DNA from: Camelus bactrianus
Taxonomy: Eukaryota > Chordata > Mammalia > Artiodactyla > Camelidae
Assembly (NCBI RefSeq): GCF_048773025.1
Contig: NC_133544.1
Location: 63,787,501-63,851,500, forward strand
DNA length: 64,000 nt
Reading direction: 5' to 3'
Numbering within the stretch: position 1 is the first letter of the stretch; each line of letters starts with the position of its first letter. Below, one piece after another: positions 48,150-59,877 of this stretch. The notes beneath the pieces were generated by a model. That model worked only from the letters and a program-made list of their open reading frames with translations. It had not been told where the DNA came from and ran no database searches. The position numbers and the translations under genes were made by a program.

Positions 48150-49090
48150 ATATCACTGTTTTATAGTTTTAGCGTGAAGGTCCTGTAAATGTTTTCTTAG
48201 ATTTATACCTTAGCATTTTGGGTCTTTTTTGAGCCACTGTAAATGGTATTCTATTCTAAATTTAGGTGTCTGCATGTTCATTGCTGGTATTTAGAAACAC
48301 ATTTAATTTTGTATGGCTATCATATCCTGTGACCTTGTTCAACTCATTTAATGGTTCTAAGAGGTTTTGTTTTGATTTTGGTATATTCTTTGGGATTTTC
48401 TACATAGATCATCACGTTGTCTTCAAATAGTGCAGTTTGATCCTTTCCTGACCTATGACATTGTCTTTACATTTACTTGCTTTATTGCACCGGCTACAAC
48501 GTGTAAGGATGCTGAGGGAGAATGCGGAGAGTGGATATTCTTGCTTTGTTCCCAGTCTTAGGGAGCAGTACGTAGTCTTTTACCAGTAAACATGCTATTA
48601 GCTGTTGAGTAAACTTTCCACTATTCGTATATTTCCAAGAGTTTTCAGCATGGTGACTGTTGAATGTTGGCAAATGCTTTTTCTATATAGATTAATATGA
48701 TCATATGACTCTTCTTTATTACTCTGTTCATAGAGTGAATTCCGTCAATTGATTTTCAAACATTGAAGAAAATTTTTCATCCCTGAACAAAATCCATTCG
48801 TACTGGGTATCCTATTCTTTCTATATATGGATGAATTCTACTTTCTAACATTTTCTTAACAAATTTTGTTTCTATATTGACAAAGGATATTTCTCTGTAG
48901 TTTTCACTTTTATATGGTCTTTTTATGATTTTGGTTATCAGGGTAATAGTAGCTTCATAAAATGAGTGAGAATTATTTTCTTTTTATCATCTGGGAGAAA
49001 CTGTAGAATTCATGCTATTTCTTCTTCAAATGTTTGGGACAATTCTGCAACATCACCATATGAGCCTGAGGATTTATATTTTTAGTTAAA
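48150..49090 (-). repeat. LINE-1 ORF2 remnant, minus sense, unit B
   Basis: Reverse-oriented ORF2 text (ctgtgaccttgttcaactca, gattaatatgatcatatgac). Counterpart of 8640-9330 but longer on the left by about 290 bp. Confidence 0.65.
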
Positions 49091-49185
49091 AATTCAATTT
49101 CTTTGTACACGTTGTGACTTCAGTTTTCTCTGGCTCCTGCCATGAGTACAGCTGAGAAGGAGCTGCTCCTGGAGCCCCACAGCGA

Positions 49186-49224
49186 GCTCTGGGGACAGGC
49201 AGCAGGTGCTTTGAGAGCACTGTG
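49186..49224 (-). other. TRAV25 unit B RSS (poor nonamer)
   Basis: Consensus heptamer CACAGTG (49224-49218), but the nonamer position reads CCCCAGAGC (49194-49186), matching only 4 of 9 positions. Confidence 0.7.
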
Positions 49225-49812
49225 TACCTGCGCAGAAGTAGGTTCCCACATCTGCAGTCTGGGCGGCCGGGATGTGCAGGAAGCTGTCCTTTCTGGTCTC
49301 TCCAAACCGAGCTGTCAGTCTCCCCTGCCTCTTCACGTCTCCGCCCTTGGTTAATAACATCAAGAAGACTGGACATCCCCCAGGCTGCTGCTTATACCAC
49401 TGTAAGCTGTCTAAAGGGCTGGAGGTATTGCAGTATGCGGTGAAGTTCTCTCCCTCTTGTAGGGGCACGAATTCAGGAATTTGCTTTAACTGTTGTCCAT
49501 TCACTTCTGTTCAGAAAAAGAGTGGGAGGCATCAGAGTCTGGTTACATATCTATTCCCTCAGCTACAATGGCCTCTCTCATTCTTCTGTGTATTTTCTCC
49601 TTCTTTCCATGTCTCCCTCCCCAACTACCTCTTTCTTCCTTTTAGTTTTTGTATTTTTCTTAACATCTTTGATCTCAATGAGAAAATCTCATTCCTGCAG
49701 TTGCCTGCAGATAATAACCCACTCTGCTGAATTCTCTGGGAGCAACCAGGGAGATCCCAAACTCACGTGATATTTTCATCCATAAGATCAGAATCATTGT
49801 TATGAGAAACAT
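49225..49812 (-). CDS. TRAV25: TRAV25-family V gene, unit B
   Basis: Second TRAV25 copy. The leader exon (49812-49767) reads MFLITMILILWMKIS and ends at a GTGAGT donor. A 260-bp intron precedes the V exon (49506-49225), which starts VNGQQLKQIPEF. First cysteine in TAYCNTSS, core tryptophan in SLQWYKQQPGG, second cysteine in DVGTYFCAG. Compared with unit A, CDR1 reads SSPLDS instead of SSSLTS, and framework 2 has an unpaired-looking cysteine (PGGCPVFLM against PGGRPVFLM). Frame open and splicing intact. The RSS heptamer is consensus but the nonamer is eroded, the reverse of unit A. An inverted CCAAT box lies 136 bp upstream. Confidence 0.93.
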
Positions 49813-49947
49813 CTTCCCCCTTCTTCGTCTTCAGAAACAGTTGCTGAATCTGACCACTCCTGATGGGTTTCCCTTGTACAAGCTTCCTCCAAACCCTGCC
49901 ACTGACTTTTGGAAAGAAAGGGGAAAGGAGGGACTGCAGGTTGAGAG

Positions 49948-49955
49948 CCAATCAG
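49948..49955 (-). promoter_or_regulatory. inverted CCAAT box, TRAV25 unit B
   Basis: CCAATCAG on the plus strand, 136 bp upstream of the ATG, preserved from unit A. Confidence 0.55.
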
Positions 49956-50560
49956 ACCTACCATGTTTCACTCACCTATTTTCAGAAGGGGGTGGGTGTC
50001 TGTGTTTGCAGATGCTGCCCCCCTGTGACTAGATCAGAAATTGCTGAATTTCTAACCAATTCCTTACAGAATGCTTTCTAATTCAAGTGGTATGTAGGTT
50101 TGTTAGGCTTGAAAAGAAAGCGTCTACTCATACTGATATTGCTGAGGGGGAATGATTTGCCTTTTAAAAATGGACTCTGTGGTTTAAAAGTAGGGCATCA
50201 GGAGGAAATAATATATTTCCTTTGTCGTGTCCAGCTTCATCAGACTCACGTAGTGTGTGTCTCTGCATGTGCTAGTGGAGCGTATTAGGTCACAGACATT
50301 TTAATAAATGTGGGAAAGACTCCTGATTTATTCTTAGGCAAACCATGATCACAAAATGGAAGATAAAAAGCACCCATTTCTTTGCTGTCATACAGATTAT
50401 TAAGGTTTGTAAATTATCCAACTTAGAATTCATCTTTACTGTTTCACTATGTTACCTTTCCACATACCAGGGACATAAAAATCAATGTAATTTGACAAAA
50501 AGTCACCAGATAAGATGCGCAGTTTCCCGGAGAGACCATGAAGAGAGACCCATGCGGGGG
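49956..50560. other. TRAV25 unit B distal upstream sequence
   Basis: Counterpart of 10185-10780; nothing recognised. Confidence 0.35.
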
Positions 50561-50845
50561 CCATGGTCATTCTGAGGACGCCTGGAGTAGGAGCTGAGCC
50601 CAGCCCTGTCTGTTCTAGCTGAGCCCCAGCTTCCAGTCACTCGCCCTAAGACTGCAGAAATAAGTCAGCAGTTTGAGGTGTTCCAGAGCAGTCATGCCCC
50701 CAGGTGTAAGCTGGAGCCGAGGTATCATGAATTAATAAAATGGTGGCTGTTGCAAGTCGCTGAGGTTTGGGGTGCTTTTTATGCAACAAAACACAACTGC
50801 ACTGAGGTCCTGTGGAGCAGAGTCCTGGGGAGGACTTGTGAGAAG
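50560..50845 (+). mobile_element. MaLR (MLT1-type) LTR fossil, unit B
   Basis: Counterpart of 10780-11065, ending in the same MLT1-like text (aataaaatggtggctgttgc). Old and broken. Confidence 0.5.
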
Positions 50846-52875
50846 TTGGCAAGAATAAATTGTGCTTTTTCTCTCTCTGGTTTCTGATTGCCTCTAACAG
50901 CTGGGCCTGGAGCATCTGCCCTTCTCACCAAACTTCCTTTCACGTATGTGTCACAAAGACCTGCTGCCACTGCTGGGATGGAACGGGAGCTCTGGGTCTC
51001 CACTCACAGGCGCAGCTGGCTGATTGCTCACGTTGGGGCCCCGCAGTAAACAGGGAGGTGTGAGCTTTTCTTGTTCAATGTGATGTTTATAGTTCACTCA
51101 TTCTTCTCACTACATGTGACATAGCTTTAAAAAAAAAAGAGGGACTATTTAAAAGATCATGTATCTCTACAAATAATCAAAATTTAACAGACTATTTTCA
51201 ATTTCAGATGAATCTGAGAACCCCCAAAACTGAGACTCTTGACCCATGTTTCCTTAGTTACTTGTGACTTTCATAAAGACATGGACACTTACTTGTGTGG
51301 AAGAGCTTTACCCTCTCGCGCGGCGGGAAGCAGGGGCCCAAGGAAGGTGGAGTCATGGGTCCATCTAAGTAGCTTTCTACCCTGAAGTGCTGTATAAGCA
51401 AAGTCAAATTTTTATTCTATGATGAGAAATGCCATGAAGAGTTGTGTTGCAGCAATAAGCAGATGAGCCAAATTTTGCCCTTGTTTTTTTTCCTGTGCTT
51501 ATGTTTCTACCAATTAAGAGTTAGCTAAAGCCATAGGATCATTGTTGAAAATATTAGAATTTTCTTCCATTGATGTTTGTGCCAGTAACGATGGGGACCC
51601 AGTATGGGGGGTTGACCAGCAGCTCTACTCCGTCTGTTTCACTCCACGAGCACGAGTGTGCAGTGAGCTGGGGTTCTCCTCACTCAGTCTTCTGCTCAGA
51701 CTTTCAGTTCTATACATGCAGTTTGCTACCCATGGAGCAAAATGGATTCAGGCATTCCGTCTGTTGGTCATAGATATTCATTTCTTCCTGTGAATGATCT
51801 TTGAAAAAAACTCTTTTCATGTATGTACATCTTAAATGGTTCCAGTCAGGGATTTGTATGCAATCCAATGTTGTTTTTATAATATGTATTGTTTTTTCCT
51901 AAGCATGAGATAATTACAGTAATAAGATTTTAAAAAACATAAATCTACAAAAAAAAAAAAGAGAGAGAAAAAGGGCACATAATAAAAGAGAGTGAGAGAG
52001 AATAGCAGCATAATTCAGGAAGCTGGACAGGAGCTGGATAACTAGTTACTAAGGTAGATGTTGGGAGAAAGCTGAAACTCAAGCTGCTAGGTGAAGAAGC
52101 AGAGAAGGAAGTGGATCTTGTTGACAAAACCCAGAAAGGCTTCAGAAATAAAGGTCTGCAGAGGAATGATAGGGTATTAAACTGGTGGATTATTTGGAAA
52201 GCTTCAGAGTGAGTGCAGCACCAGATATGCGACCAGCCTCATACACCTGGGGATTAGAAATGAAGAAACTCAGACCAGAGTGTTCAGTTATTGTTCAATA
52301 TCACAGTCAGAGACCCTGGAGGAGAGACCAAGTGTCATTACGAGTGATTTTCAAAAATGCAAATAGCCCCCATGGAAAAGAAAGAAAATACAGATATCCA
52401 TGTAAGGGGAAGGTTGAACTAAACCAAAACCCGCAATGAGTTAAATGAAGCAGAATTGCTTGATCTGGTATAAAACAGGCAGATTCCATGCCAGGTGTGT
52501 GAGAAAAGTCTTCTCCACCTGTCCACATGTTGCGTTCATGCATGTGAAGACATCTGACAGAAGGACTAGCTCTTAGGATGAGTCCCAACGTGGGAGGGTA
52601 AATATTACCCTAGATTAACCAGATTGTTTTAGGTAGGTTTGAGTTACTATCTAGTTCACTTGGAATCTTGGCAAAAGAGGAGGCAAGGGATCTGACTCAG
52701 TGACATGGCTAATATGTTGCAAGGAGTCCAGGTTGGTGATATTTAGTAACAGTCCAGGTAGTTTAGGGAGCTACAGTGACTGAATTATTGAAAACACTGT
52801 AATTCATTGAATTTGCATTGTCTACCCGCTATTTGCCTCTTCATCAACTCTGGCACCAGAGCAGCAGCAGGCACC
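50846..52875. other. intergenic sequence between TRAV24 and TRAV25, unit B
   Basis: Counterpart of 11066-13213, somewhat shorter, with a longer A/G-rich patch at 51945-52000. No gene recognised. Confidence 0.35.
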
Positions 52876-52914
52876 GGTTTGGGCAGGGGCTGCAGGTGAC
52901 TGCAGGGCACTGTG
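52876..52914 (-). other. TRAV24 unit B RSS
   Basis: Heptamer CACAGTG (52914-52908), 23-bp spacer, GCCCAAACC (52884-52876); as in unit A. Confidence 0.7.
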
Positions 52915-53420
52915 TGGAGGCACAGAGCTATGTGGCTGAGACCTCGGGCTGGGGTCCTTTGATGTGCAGGGAGCTGTGACCGTCCTTGTACTCAGAGTGA
53001 CTCTTACTCGTCCTTCCTCCTTTTCATCCCCATTTAAAGACATTACAGACAGGTTCTTGGGACTTCTTGCAGGTTCCCATCTGTACCAGTGAGAAGCATA
53101 AAAAGAGCTGGAAGGGAAACTGCAGGTGGCATTGGTGCTGTCTCCTTCCTGAACGTGCACCCGTGGAGGACCCTGTTTCATGCTCAAGAGGAGGCTCCCT
53201 CCTGTTCAGAAAGACAAAGTCAGACATAGAGACTGATCTCTGCATAGAGTGTTCATTGTCTTCACACCTTCCCAGACAGAACCAAGAGGTACCTGACTGC
53301 ATCCTCCTCCTTCCTCATCACCACCCCAGACCGCTCAGAGTTGCTTTGGCTGCCCCTGAACTTACCACCAATATGAAGCCACAGGATCAGCAATGAGACT
53401 AGCCAAGGATTCCTCTCCAT
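52915..53420 (-). pseudogene. TRAV24: TRAV24 pseudogene, unit B
   Basis: Second TRAV24 copy, also broken, but by other changes than unit A. The leader exon (53420-53366, MERNPWLVSLLILWLHIG), donor, 164-bp intron and acceptor are intact. The V exon (53201-52915) is in frame through VHVQEGDSTNATCSFPSSSF, HWYRWEPARSPKNL and LNGDEKEEGRVRVTLST, past the point where unit A fails. It then lacks one A near 52985 (agtacaaggacgg where agtacaaaggacgg is expected), shifting the frame. Independently, the usual TYLCA tyrosine codon is TAG (52930-52928). The valine in PEVSAT is shared with unit A. Confidence 0.9.
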
Positions 53421-53517
53421 TTATTCTGCCCAAGGTCCTCAGAAGAGGAACGTTCTGTAGGCTAGACCTGTGGAATATACTGCTTCAGAACACAGGATTC
53501 TGCATCTGGTTGCCCAG

Positions 53518-53525
53518 CCAATCAG
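53518..53525 (-). promoter_or_regulatory. inverted CCAAT box, TRAV24 unit B
   Basis: CCAATCAG on the plus strand, 98 bp upstream of the ATG. Confidence 0.55.
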
Positions 53526-54149
53526 AGACAAGGCCACATCAATGTCCTAGAAACATACCAACCATTTCTGCCCTAGAATCAGTTTCCTGTGGTTCAAAAG
53601 GAGGGATCAAACCTGCTGTCCTAAGACCAGCTTCACAAGCATTAAGGACATCTCCCCTGAGTCACAACTCAGAACCGAGAACCTTTCAGAAGTGGGAGGA
53701 CTAATGGTGGACTGCTAGTGTTCAACTTGAGACACTAGGATGGCAACTGTGGCCATCCTAGAAAGAAAACCAAAGAAAACCACTTTGGCTAGCAAACTTT
53801 TATATGAACTTTCAACAAAACTTAAAAAAATTTCAAATCCCCAAAATCATAAAGGTTCACACGTGCCATGTGCTAAGTTATCTTTTGCTTTATGTACATT
53901 ATTCTAATACAAAAGTCACGCAACAGAATTATCATTCCCAATTTACAAATAAGAAAACTGGGGCTCAAAGAGATTAATTATCTCGAGGTCAAACGTCTGG
54001 GAAGTGGCTGGGTAAGAATCAGAACACATTCTTGTCTGGTGTGGAGTCTATGGTGTTTGGAATCTGTCACGTCACCTACATTTGTGATGCTCAGTGAATG
54101 TATTCAGCGTAATAATGGGAGCCTCCTTTGTGGTTATTCTTCCTAAGAG
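53526..54149. other. TRAV24 unit B distal upstream sequence
   Basis: Counterpart of 13864-14530 without the tandem repeat; nothing recognised. Confidence 0.35.
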
Positions 54150-54585
54150 CCACGAAATGGGAACAGTCCAAATGTCCATCAGCTGGTGAATGGAGAAACA
54201 AAATTTAGTATATTAACCAATGAACTACTATGCAGGAATAAAAAGGAGTTAAATACTAATGCATGCTGTGGCATAAATGAACTTCAAAAATATTATGTTA
54301 AGGAAAAAGCGAGACAACAAGAAGTCACATATTGAATGATTTCATGTATATGAAATGTTCAGGAAAGGAGCCCATAGAGACCAGTGTTGGCCTGAGTCCA
54401 GGCATGGGAATAGGGATTAACTATAATGGAGCATGAAAAGATCTCTTTGTGGTGATAAAAATATTTAAAACTGGATGATGATAATGGTTCCACAACTCAG
54501 GTAATTTACTAAAAATCATTGAACTAATTCAAAATGGATGAATTTTATGGAATGTCAATTCGACCCCAATAGACTTGTTTAAAAG
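54150..54585 (+). repeat. LINE-1 3' end remnant, unit B
   Basis: Counterpart of 14530-14985 (aatgtccatcagctggtgaa ... attcgaccccaatagactt). Confidence 0.6.
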
Positions 54586-55604
54586 GGAGTGAGACTTATG
54601 TTCTATCTTGTCTGTGTCACAGCCCACGTGTAATCTTAATTTATTTCAACATGCATGTTTTTGTTTAAACAGTGATTTTGTGTCCAGTTTCCCTAGTAGT
54701 TCTGAAAATTGTAAAAACAACATTCTCTCTTCTCTCGGGGCTTAAAATACAATTGAAAAAAAAGGGACATGCAGGGAAAATGTCGAGTAAAAGATAGCAT
54801 TCATTAAGATCATTCACAATCTAAATCTACTGTGAAATTGGCAGTGTAAATTGACTACAAAACCTTCTTTCCAAAGAACAACTGAAACACACACAGGGGT
54901 CAGCATGGGGGAGCTGCTAGAATCAGGGGACAGTGCCTTCCACGTAGTCAAGTTTTAATCATGTTCTCAAAAGTGGAACAGGACTGTGAGGCGTCTCAGT
55001 GGCAAACCTCTGACTTTCTCCCCGAGAAAAGCGCTGCAGCTACGGTTAATAAAGGAAAGCCTGAAAAGCCTCATTAATGTCTCTGAATTTAGAAGCACAA
55101 AAGGATGGGTTGCTGGACAAACAGAAGCCACAAGTCATGTTCCTTTTTTTCCCTTGAGGTCAGAGCAGCCAGACCACTCAGTGAAGGGGACAGTGAGGGC
55201 GCCACCACACCACTCAGGAAGCTCACCTGCTGGGAAGCTTGTTTCTGATGGAAATACTGATCCACTGGAAAAATCACCCTCATATTAGCAGGGTTGCATC
55301 CAGAACGAGAAAGGCACACTTCCAACAGCCCTGGCATTCCTGCAACGAGTAAGGTAGACAAAGTCTGTGATCTATAGCAACCCACTTTACCTGAAATAGA
55401 GGTCAAGCCAGTGGGTACACTGAATACACTAAACCTCATGGGAAGTGATTTGCAGGGTGTATATCTTGACAATTCTAGACAAACAACACAAAGATTCGTT
55501 GAATTTAATCTTTTATATTAGTGTGTGAATAGTATGGACTCTGTGAATAATTTATCTTGTGTACGTTCATTCAACTTTTAAAATATATACGTCTATATTA
55601 TTTG
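54586..55604. other. intergenic sequence, TRDV1-TRAV24 interval, unit B
   Basis: Counterpart of 14986-15989. It holds the uninterrupted site (around 55577-55603) where unit A has the 639-bp insertion. Confidence 0.35.
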
Positions 55605-56155
55605 GCCTCCTGTGTGCTAAGCAGTGTTCAGGCATGGAGGGTGCAGTAGTGAAGAGGATGTAAAAGGCCTACAGTGCAGTTGGAGAAGAAAAAAATTAAA
55701 CAAGTGGATTTTTTTAGAGATAGTTTTGAGAAGTGATACGTACTATAAATACAATACTGTATTGAGATAGAGAGTTACTCTTGGGGTGAGCAAAGGCATC
55801 TGCTCTAACCAGGATATGGAGGGGAGGAACCCCTCTGACACTGACTCTGCAGCACCAGGCAGGTAGTGAACCCCTCTCATGTGCAATTCCCTTTTCTGTA
55901 AGTAACCAGTATCTTTCCGTTGGGCACTGGGCCCAGCACTGGCACTCATCACCCCATTCACTCCTCATAGGCACCTGTGTGGTAGATACAATCAACACCC
56001 ACCTTGTAGATATGAGGAAACTGAAGCATAAAAATTAAGACATTTTCCCAAGATCACTCAACTAATGAGTGGTAGATTTAGAGATACAACCCACGTCTGT
56101 GATCTCAAGCACTTTGCCACAATGCCCTTTGAAAGGTGGATGCACCAACCTGGAA
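55605..56155. repeat. MIR SINE fragments, unit B
   Basis: Counterpart of 16640-17195 (agatatgaggaaactgaagc, gatcactcaactaatgagt). Confidence 0.55.
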
Positions 56156-56880
56156 GGGCTCTGGTAAGAATTAAGTGAGAACATACCTGCACATCATCTG
56201 ACGCAACACCTTCCCTGTCATAGGCGCTCAGCCAGCGGCAGGCAGTGTACACAGTCTTGGGGGGTTGGGAGACAGTGTCTGAAAGGCACAGGGGTCTATC
56301 TACAAAATAAAGCTCAACATTTTCCTGAGGTGCATTTAACAGATTTTATGTATTATAAGTATCCATAGCATCATGTTTCTTATGGTTATGGAATATCAGT
56401 TCATTCAGACGATATACTGAAAGATTGGGCAGCATATAATAATATGAAAAAAGTATGCCAAGCAGAGTTTGCTACAGTTTTTTAATATTTTTTTCATCGT
56501 TGACTCTTCCAAGATATTTCTATACTACAATAAGGACAGAGCAGTAAACCCAATTTTACTTACCAGAGAAAAACCTCCCAACTTGTGCAAAAAGGCCCAG
56601 CTTTCTTTGCAAGGCAGCCTATTAATCTCCTGCTGAAATCACCCCAAGTATTATCTTCGTTGTCCTGAAGTCAATCACTTTCACATCTCGAAGGCAAAAC
56701 AATAAAGCAGCCAGACAGTTCTCCTGAGTCCTTGTTCTCACTGTTCATACGGTGGGAAGATGGTTGACGTTTTGGTCAGTGATACTGCCTCCTACTGTGA
56801 CCGGGCTTCCCCACCATCTAATCCAGGAGCACTGGAGGGCGGCAGGGAGGGCAGCGGGAGCCTCACAAACTAGTTTAGCA
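56156..56880. other. intergenic sequence, unit B
   Basis: Counterpart of 17196-17956; nothing recognised. Confidence 0.3.
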
Positions 56881-56898
56881 GGACACCAGGTGGCAGTG
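56881..56898 (+). promoter_or_regulatory. CTCF-like motif, unit B
   Basis: ACACCAGGTGGCAGTG, identical to unit A 17957-17975, about 3 kb downstream of TRDV1 and 3.5 kb upstream of TRAV24. Confidence 0.5.
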
Positions 56899-58028
56899 CT
56901 TCAGCTTTCATTCTTCATACATGCGAAGTGCTAGAGCCTGATTCTCAAAAAGGAAAATAGAAAGATTTAGAGAGAGCATTCACAAAGGGGTGACATCTGA
57001 GCAAAGACATAAAGGGAGTGAGAGGTACAGCATGTGGATGTTTGAGGGGATAGCGTTGCAGGAGGAAGGGCAAAGGCAAGGAGCACAGGTCTTCATAAGG
57101 AAACATGGGTGGAGAGTTTAAGGAACAATATCTCACCCTTCCCTGCAGACCCTTCTCTCCCCAGCACACCGCCGTGTGAGAATCTTCCTAAAGCCTTCAG
57201 CGCTGTCAGCTGGGTAGTGGATGATTTCCTCGTCTATTGATCCTGGGGCAATTGGTACCCAGGTTTGGCATTCTCTTTCCTAGTTCCCTTTGGGTTCCAG
57301 TTAAAACCAGTAATGTCACCATCACTGAGACATTCCCAGCCGCCTTGTCCTGGGGCAAAGTGCTTTTCCATATCCAAATCTTACACTCTAGGAGCGCATT
57401 AAGATGTGACATTCTCGTTGACAGTAAAAGTTAGAGATGCTTTTCAAAGTGAGGAACGTTATGTCTCATTTCTCAAAGATACAACAATAGGAACAATAAA
57501 ACCTACCTCTTATACTTTGTGACATTTAAATTAGATAATGAATCTGAAATGTGAACTACAGTGCCTGACATATAATGAGCTCAATAAATATCAGCTTTCT
57601 TTCTTCTAATAAAGCCAGCCTTTCCTTCAGTGTCCAGGTCTGTGACCTGTTACTAGTTGCTCTTTCCTCCACATCAGTTCAATGATGGAAGCTTCTAGGA
57701 AATTTACTTACTAATCGCTTACTTTCCTGGAGACAGTCATTATTTTTTCTTTTTCGCTTCCACTCATATTCTCTCAGCTACGTTCATGCAGTCGGGCTGC
57801 TGAGAGGACAAAGATGAAATGCTCAGTTGAGGTTTTACTTTCATTCCCCTGATGAAGGATAATAGTAAGGGTTTTGTGTATTTATTAACTATTGGATATC
57901 ATATTTCTGAAGAGGATTTCAAGATTTTGCCATTCTTCCTAAATGTTTCCCTTTTTTATTGATGTGTATGAGTTTTTAATATATTCTGCCTTAGAATCCT
58001 TTTTCACAAATGTAGGTTGAAATATAAT
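56899..58028. other. intergenic sequence with MIR (57470-57605) and a LINE-1 remnant, unit B
   Basis: Counterpart of 17976-19170. The MIR piece ends atgagctcaataaatatcag; 57880-58028 looks like minus-sense LINE-1. No gene. Confidence 0.4.
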
Positions 58029-59410
58029 TTACCTAACTGTGCATGGACTTTCCACAATCTTAACAGTGACTTTTAATAAATATAATTGTAAAATATACCT
58101 TATGTTCATAAGAAGACAACTTGAAAGTTTTATGTGTTTGTTGTCTCTAAGCACTTGAGAAATGCCCTTGGTGACTTGTGTTGCTTTGGATGAGAAGTCA
58201 GTATCATTCTTAATGATGTTTCCCAGAATACAATATACCAGTTTTCCCTGAGTACTGGCAAGATTATTTCCACTTAAACAGACCCTCAGATCTGCCTTTG
58301 ATGCTGTGCAAACTTCTGCAGAATCCACAGCGGTGGACTTGCAGAATTCCTTATTCAACTTGACTGCATTCCACGTACCATCCTTCCTGAACAGGCAGCT
58401 TGTTTTATAGAAAGCCAAGTATAGCAGTGAGTGGAGCTGCTTGCTTACGATCAGAGCGTTCAGAATGGGTAATGGAGGAGGTCGTTATAAATACCGGCCA
58501 CAATCACGTAGCCACTTGCACAAACAAGAACTATGAAAGTTGTCAAATTTTCTTTTTCATTTTGATATCAATGTATTTATGTACACATTAACCACTATAA
58601 ACTCTCATCTCCCATTTGCCTGCGTGTAATAAGATGTGCTAACATACATCAGGCTTTTATCTAATTACATCTCAGTAGTTAAGAAAAAGCTTTCCATGGG
58701 AGAGTGTGACCTCTTTGCAGGAGATGGTTAGCTTGTTTTTGGTTGAATGAGGAATACATGCATCATATTAGCAGGAAGCATAGTTTTGCTGCTGTCTTTA
58801 TTTGAAAGTAGTGCTGTTAAAAAAAGGTAGAATGATGCGCGGTTAACAAGGAGACTACTGTAGTAGCTTTGTTCTATCTCAATGTAACTATCTGGAAATA
58901 TATTTCCCAGAATTTGCTTCCCTGTTTTGTCCTGGGTTAGGATTGGCCATGAAAGACACTTATGCAAGATTTAGAAGGTACTTGTCATGAAGCAGCCATA
59001 TTTTTCATGTCTTGCTGGCTGGGGCAGGGCGCCAGGCACTGTGGTAGCTCACACATGTTGCTGCTGGTGGGTTAGCCCAGCTTGTTGACTCACAACTCGT
59101 CCACCTCCCACCACATCTCCTCCTCATCTTCTCTTTGTCTTGGTCCAAGTGTGCGTGTAGCTGATGGCAAATGACACCCACTGCTCCTGAAGAACACCCA
59201 CTGTTGTGAGACGGAAGGAGGTGAGAGACAGACAGCTTTAGCATTCCACTTGTCTTCACTGGTCCTCGTGCGTCCTTACAAGCATCAGCTTGTCCATGCG
59301 TTTGTGTACATCCAACTTTCCTTCACAGATGTCACTCTAGTTAACTTACAGTGAATTCAGGCTCAACACCTGATGCAAAGATCACAGCTTTATATAGACC
59401 CCTCCACCAA
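58029..59410 (-). other. unidentified sequence with old coding look, unit B
   Basis: Counterpart of 19190-20480. The minus strand from 58418 to 58029 is open (129 codons) and contains EFCKSTAVDSAEVCTASKAD and GNNLASTQGKLVYCILGNII; a second patch lies at 59020-59260. I do not recognise the parent. No poly(A) or direct repeats that would mark a retrocopy were found by eye. Confidence 0.3.
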
Positions 59411-59877
59411 CTCTAGCAACTGCTTGAGTTCTTAATTCTTATAGTGAATCCTTCATTCTATGAGGTTCTGCTTCTCTAATTGTGCCCTAACTGACACAAA
59501 GCATAAGAGGAAAGAATTAAGGAAGTGATTTTCATGATGATTCGAGTTTACCACACCCAGGGTTGTGATATGAGCATCTTTAAGTGAAGTTGCCGCTTTA
59601 AATTATTATGGGGCAAGTTTTTAAAATTTAGACAACGTTACACATATTGTGCATGATTGCTTTGAAGTGAACATCCAAGACTGAGAATGTATTTGTAGAA
59701 AGTTCCTGTGGACACCTGTTCTCAAGTGACATGAAAGGAGCTTTTATTTAGAATTAAGTCTTCTGATCTGGACCGCAGACCACACACCCACAGGGCTGCC
59801 GTGTCTTGTCTGGGGTCTGCAGGTGTGCATCTCGGCTTGGCTCCTGCAGCAGGGAGCTCTCTCTTACTGCGCTCTGG
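59411..59877. other. TRDV1 unit B 3' flank
   Basis: Counterpart of 20481-20957; nothing recognised. Confidence 0.3.
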
